A stretch of DNA of 64,000 nucleotides from NCBI RefSeq assembly GCF_002797575.1, contig NZ_PGTX01000001.1, positions 372,001-436,000 of the forward strand. The letters are read 5' to 3'. The position numbers and the translations under genes were made by a program. How positions within the stretch are numbered: position 1 is the stretch's first letter; the number at the start of each line of letters is the position of its first letter. The DNA comes from Polynucleobacter brandtiae. GTDB taxonomy: Bacteria; Pseudomonadota; Gammaproteobacteria; Burkholderiales; Burkholderiaceae. A model generated the notes under the pieces. The model searched no databases. It saw only the letters and a list, made by a program, of their open reading frames with translations, and had not been told where the DNA came from. Of the stretch, positions 62,669 to 64,000 are shown one piece after another.

Positions 62669-63151
62669 TTTCTCGAGGGCTCGTCTTACACGGCTATTCT
62701 CAACAGCATCAAAAGCAATCCATGCTTGCTCCATCTTTTCTGTTGACGTTTTTATCTCCAGAACACGCAGGCTAAATAAGAGGTCAATATCTAAATGCTC
62801 ACCCTCGCCTTTTTGAGGATTAGCGGGAATCATGTGAAGGTCAATATCCAGAGGAGTATTGGAGTCAGGAGCATCTGCGACACATACCACCCCTGTTTCC
62901 TCATAGACTTCACGGATAGCAGCATCGATGGGCGTTTCTCCAACATCAATATGACCCCCCGGCTGAAACCACTCCTTAATGTATGGATGAAAGATTAATA
63001 ACACCTTTTCTTCATGAATAACCAAGCCACTAGCCGTTATATGACCATGTGTGTTGTTTCGTGCAAAAGGGTTTAAAGAATTCAAAATTCCGTGAGCTTT
63101 AGCTGTAATCTCAGGATTCATTAAAGATAGATCTAATTTTGTAAAACCCAT
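62657..63151 (-). CDS. NUDIX hydrolase
   Basis: A protein of about 164 residues with a complete Nudix box, GGHIDVGETPIDAAIREVYEETGV, in which Gly, the first Glu and REVYEETG follow GX5EX7REUXEEXGU (quoted loosely). The flanking KVLLIFHPYIKEWFQPGG is typical of the family. It hydrolyses a nucleoside diphosphate linked to another moiety; the substrate is unknown. The ATG at 63151 is preferred over a TTG at 63172. It overlaps the end of glnD by 12 bases. Confidence 0.87.
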   Translation of the reverse strand: MGFTKLDLSLMNPEITAKAHGILNSLNPFARNNTHGHITASGLVIHEEKVLLIFHPYIKEWFQPGGHIDVGETPIDAAIREVYEETGVVCVADAPDSNTPLDIDLHMIPANPQKGEGEHLDIDLLFSLRVLEIKTSTEKMEQAWIAFDAVENSRVRRALEKLRT

Positions 63152-63263
63152 ATTAGATTTATTCCTATGCAAGACCTATTATCAAAAATATAGCCATTAG
63201 TAAAATCGAGGTTATCCATAAGCAGTCTGGGCAACCAAACCCTTCGCTGAAGAAGAGATACCG

Positions 63264-63284
63264 AAAACCTGCAATATAGGCAGG
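63264..63284 (-). terminator. Possible terminator downstream of ligA
   Basis: CCTGC (63268-63272) and GCAGG (63280-63284) form a short stem with a seven-base loop. On the minus strand, after the ligA stop, it is followed by TTTT. On the plus strand it is followed by AATTTTTT. The stem is only five base pairs, so it is a weak candidate. Confidence 0.4.
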
Positions 63285-63293
63285 AATTTTTTA

Positions 63294-64000
<707 letters not shown>

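Overview
The window is ordinary chromosomal DNA of a betaproteobacterium. The order rpsB-tsf-pyrH-frr-uppS-cdsA-dxr-rseP-bamA-skp-lpxD-fabZ-lpxA-lpxB-rnhB, the divergent ppsA/ppsR pair, the fdh cluster with TorD/DUF3305/DUF3306 companions, and the moderate GC and compact spacing fit Burkholderiales. The protein sequences look most like Polynucleobacter; this is recognition from memory, not a search. No rRNA, tRNA, insertion sequence, prophage, CRISPR array or integration site was recognised. No gene-free stretch reaches 300 bases; the longest is about 255 bases between rpsB and map.

Layout. 1-1767: end of a branched-chain amino acid ABC transporter (livM end, livG, livF). 1778-7221: YqaA-type membrane protein, acyl-CoA dehydrogenase plus class III CoA-transferase, then an overlapping minus-strand set (Bfd-like [2Fe-2S] protein, endonuclease/phosphatase family protein, cardiolipin synthase). 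7288-8683: tungstate-type transporter tupBC, without its binding protein. 8691-19403 (minus): a respiratory formate dehydrogenase cluster (mrp, DUF3305, DUF3306, polyferredoxin, TorD-like chaperone, small Tat protein, catalytic, Fe-S and cytochrome b subunits, and two small exported proteins of unknown function). 19545-22156: copper chaperone and copper P-type ATPase. 22147-27661: DUF3047 lipoprotein and an envelope glycan/lipid group (GT39-type transferase, flippase-like protein, GT9, PAP2). 27683-31829: rlmJ, SOUL protein, ldcA, tadA, queD, queE.

31925-36090 (minus) is the least understood part: two paralogous lipoproteins, a B12-type radical SAM protein with unusual CX4CX2C cysteine spacing, and an overlapping DUF455 ferritin-like diiron protein, all downstream of guaBA. 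36114-40481: guaA, guaB, rnfH, ratA-like gene and divergent smpB. 40586-44743: ppsA, ppsR and an rRNA methyltransferase. 44751-58972: the long envelope and translation super-cluster on the minus strand, starting from rpsB. 59229-64000: map, glnD, a NUDIX hydrolase and the C-terminal part of ligA.

Beyond the genes, short tandem repeats (7, 9, 11 and 13 bp units) lie on or directly beside stop codons at four gene junctions. A clean intrinsic terminator for the fdh operon is embedded in the coding sequence of the convergent gene tupC. Two genes (bamA, ldcA) appear to start with TTG in a TTGA overlap with the upstream stop. The candidates for something undescribed are the radical SAM/DUF455/lipoprotein cluster, the small exported proteins of the fdh operon, and the stop-codon-associated tandem repeats.
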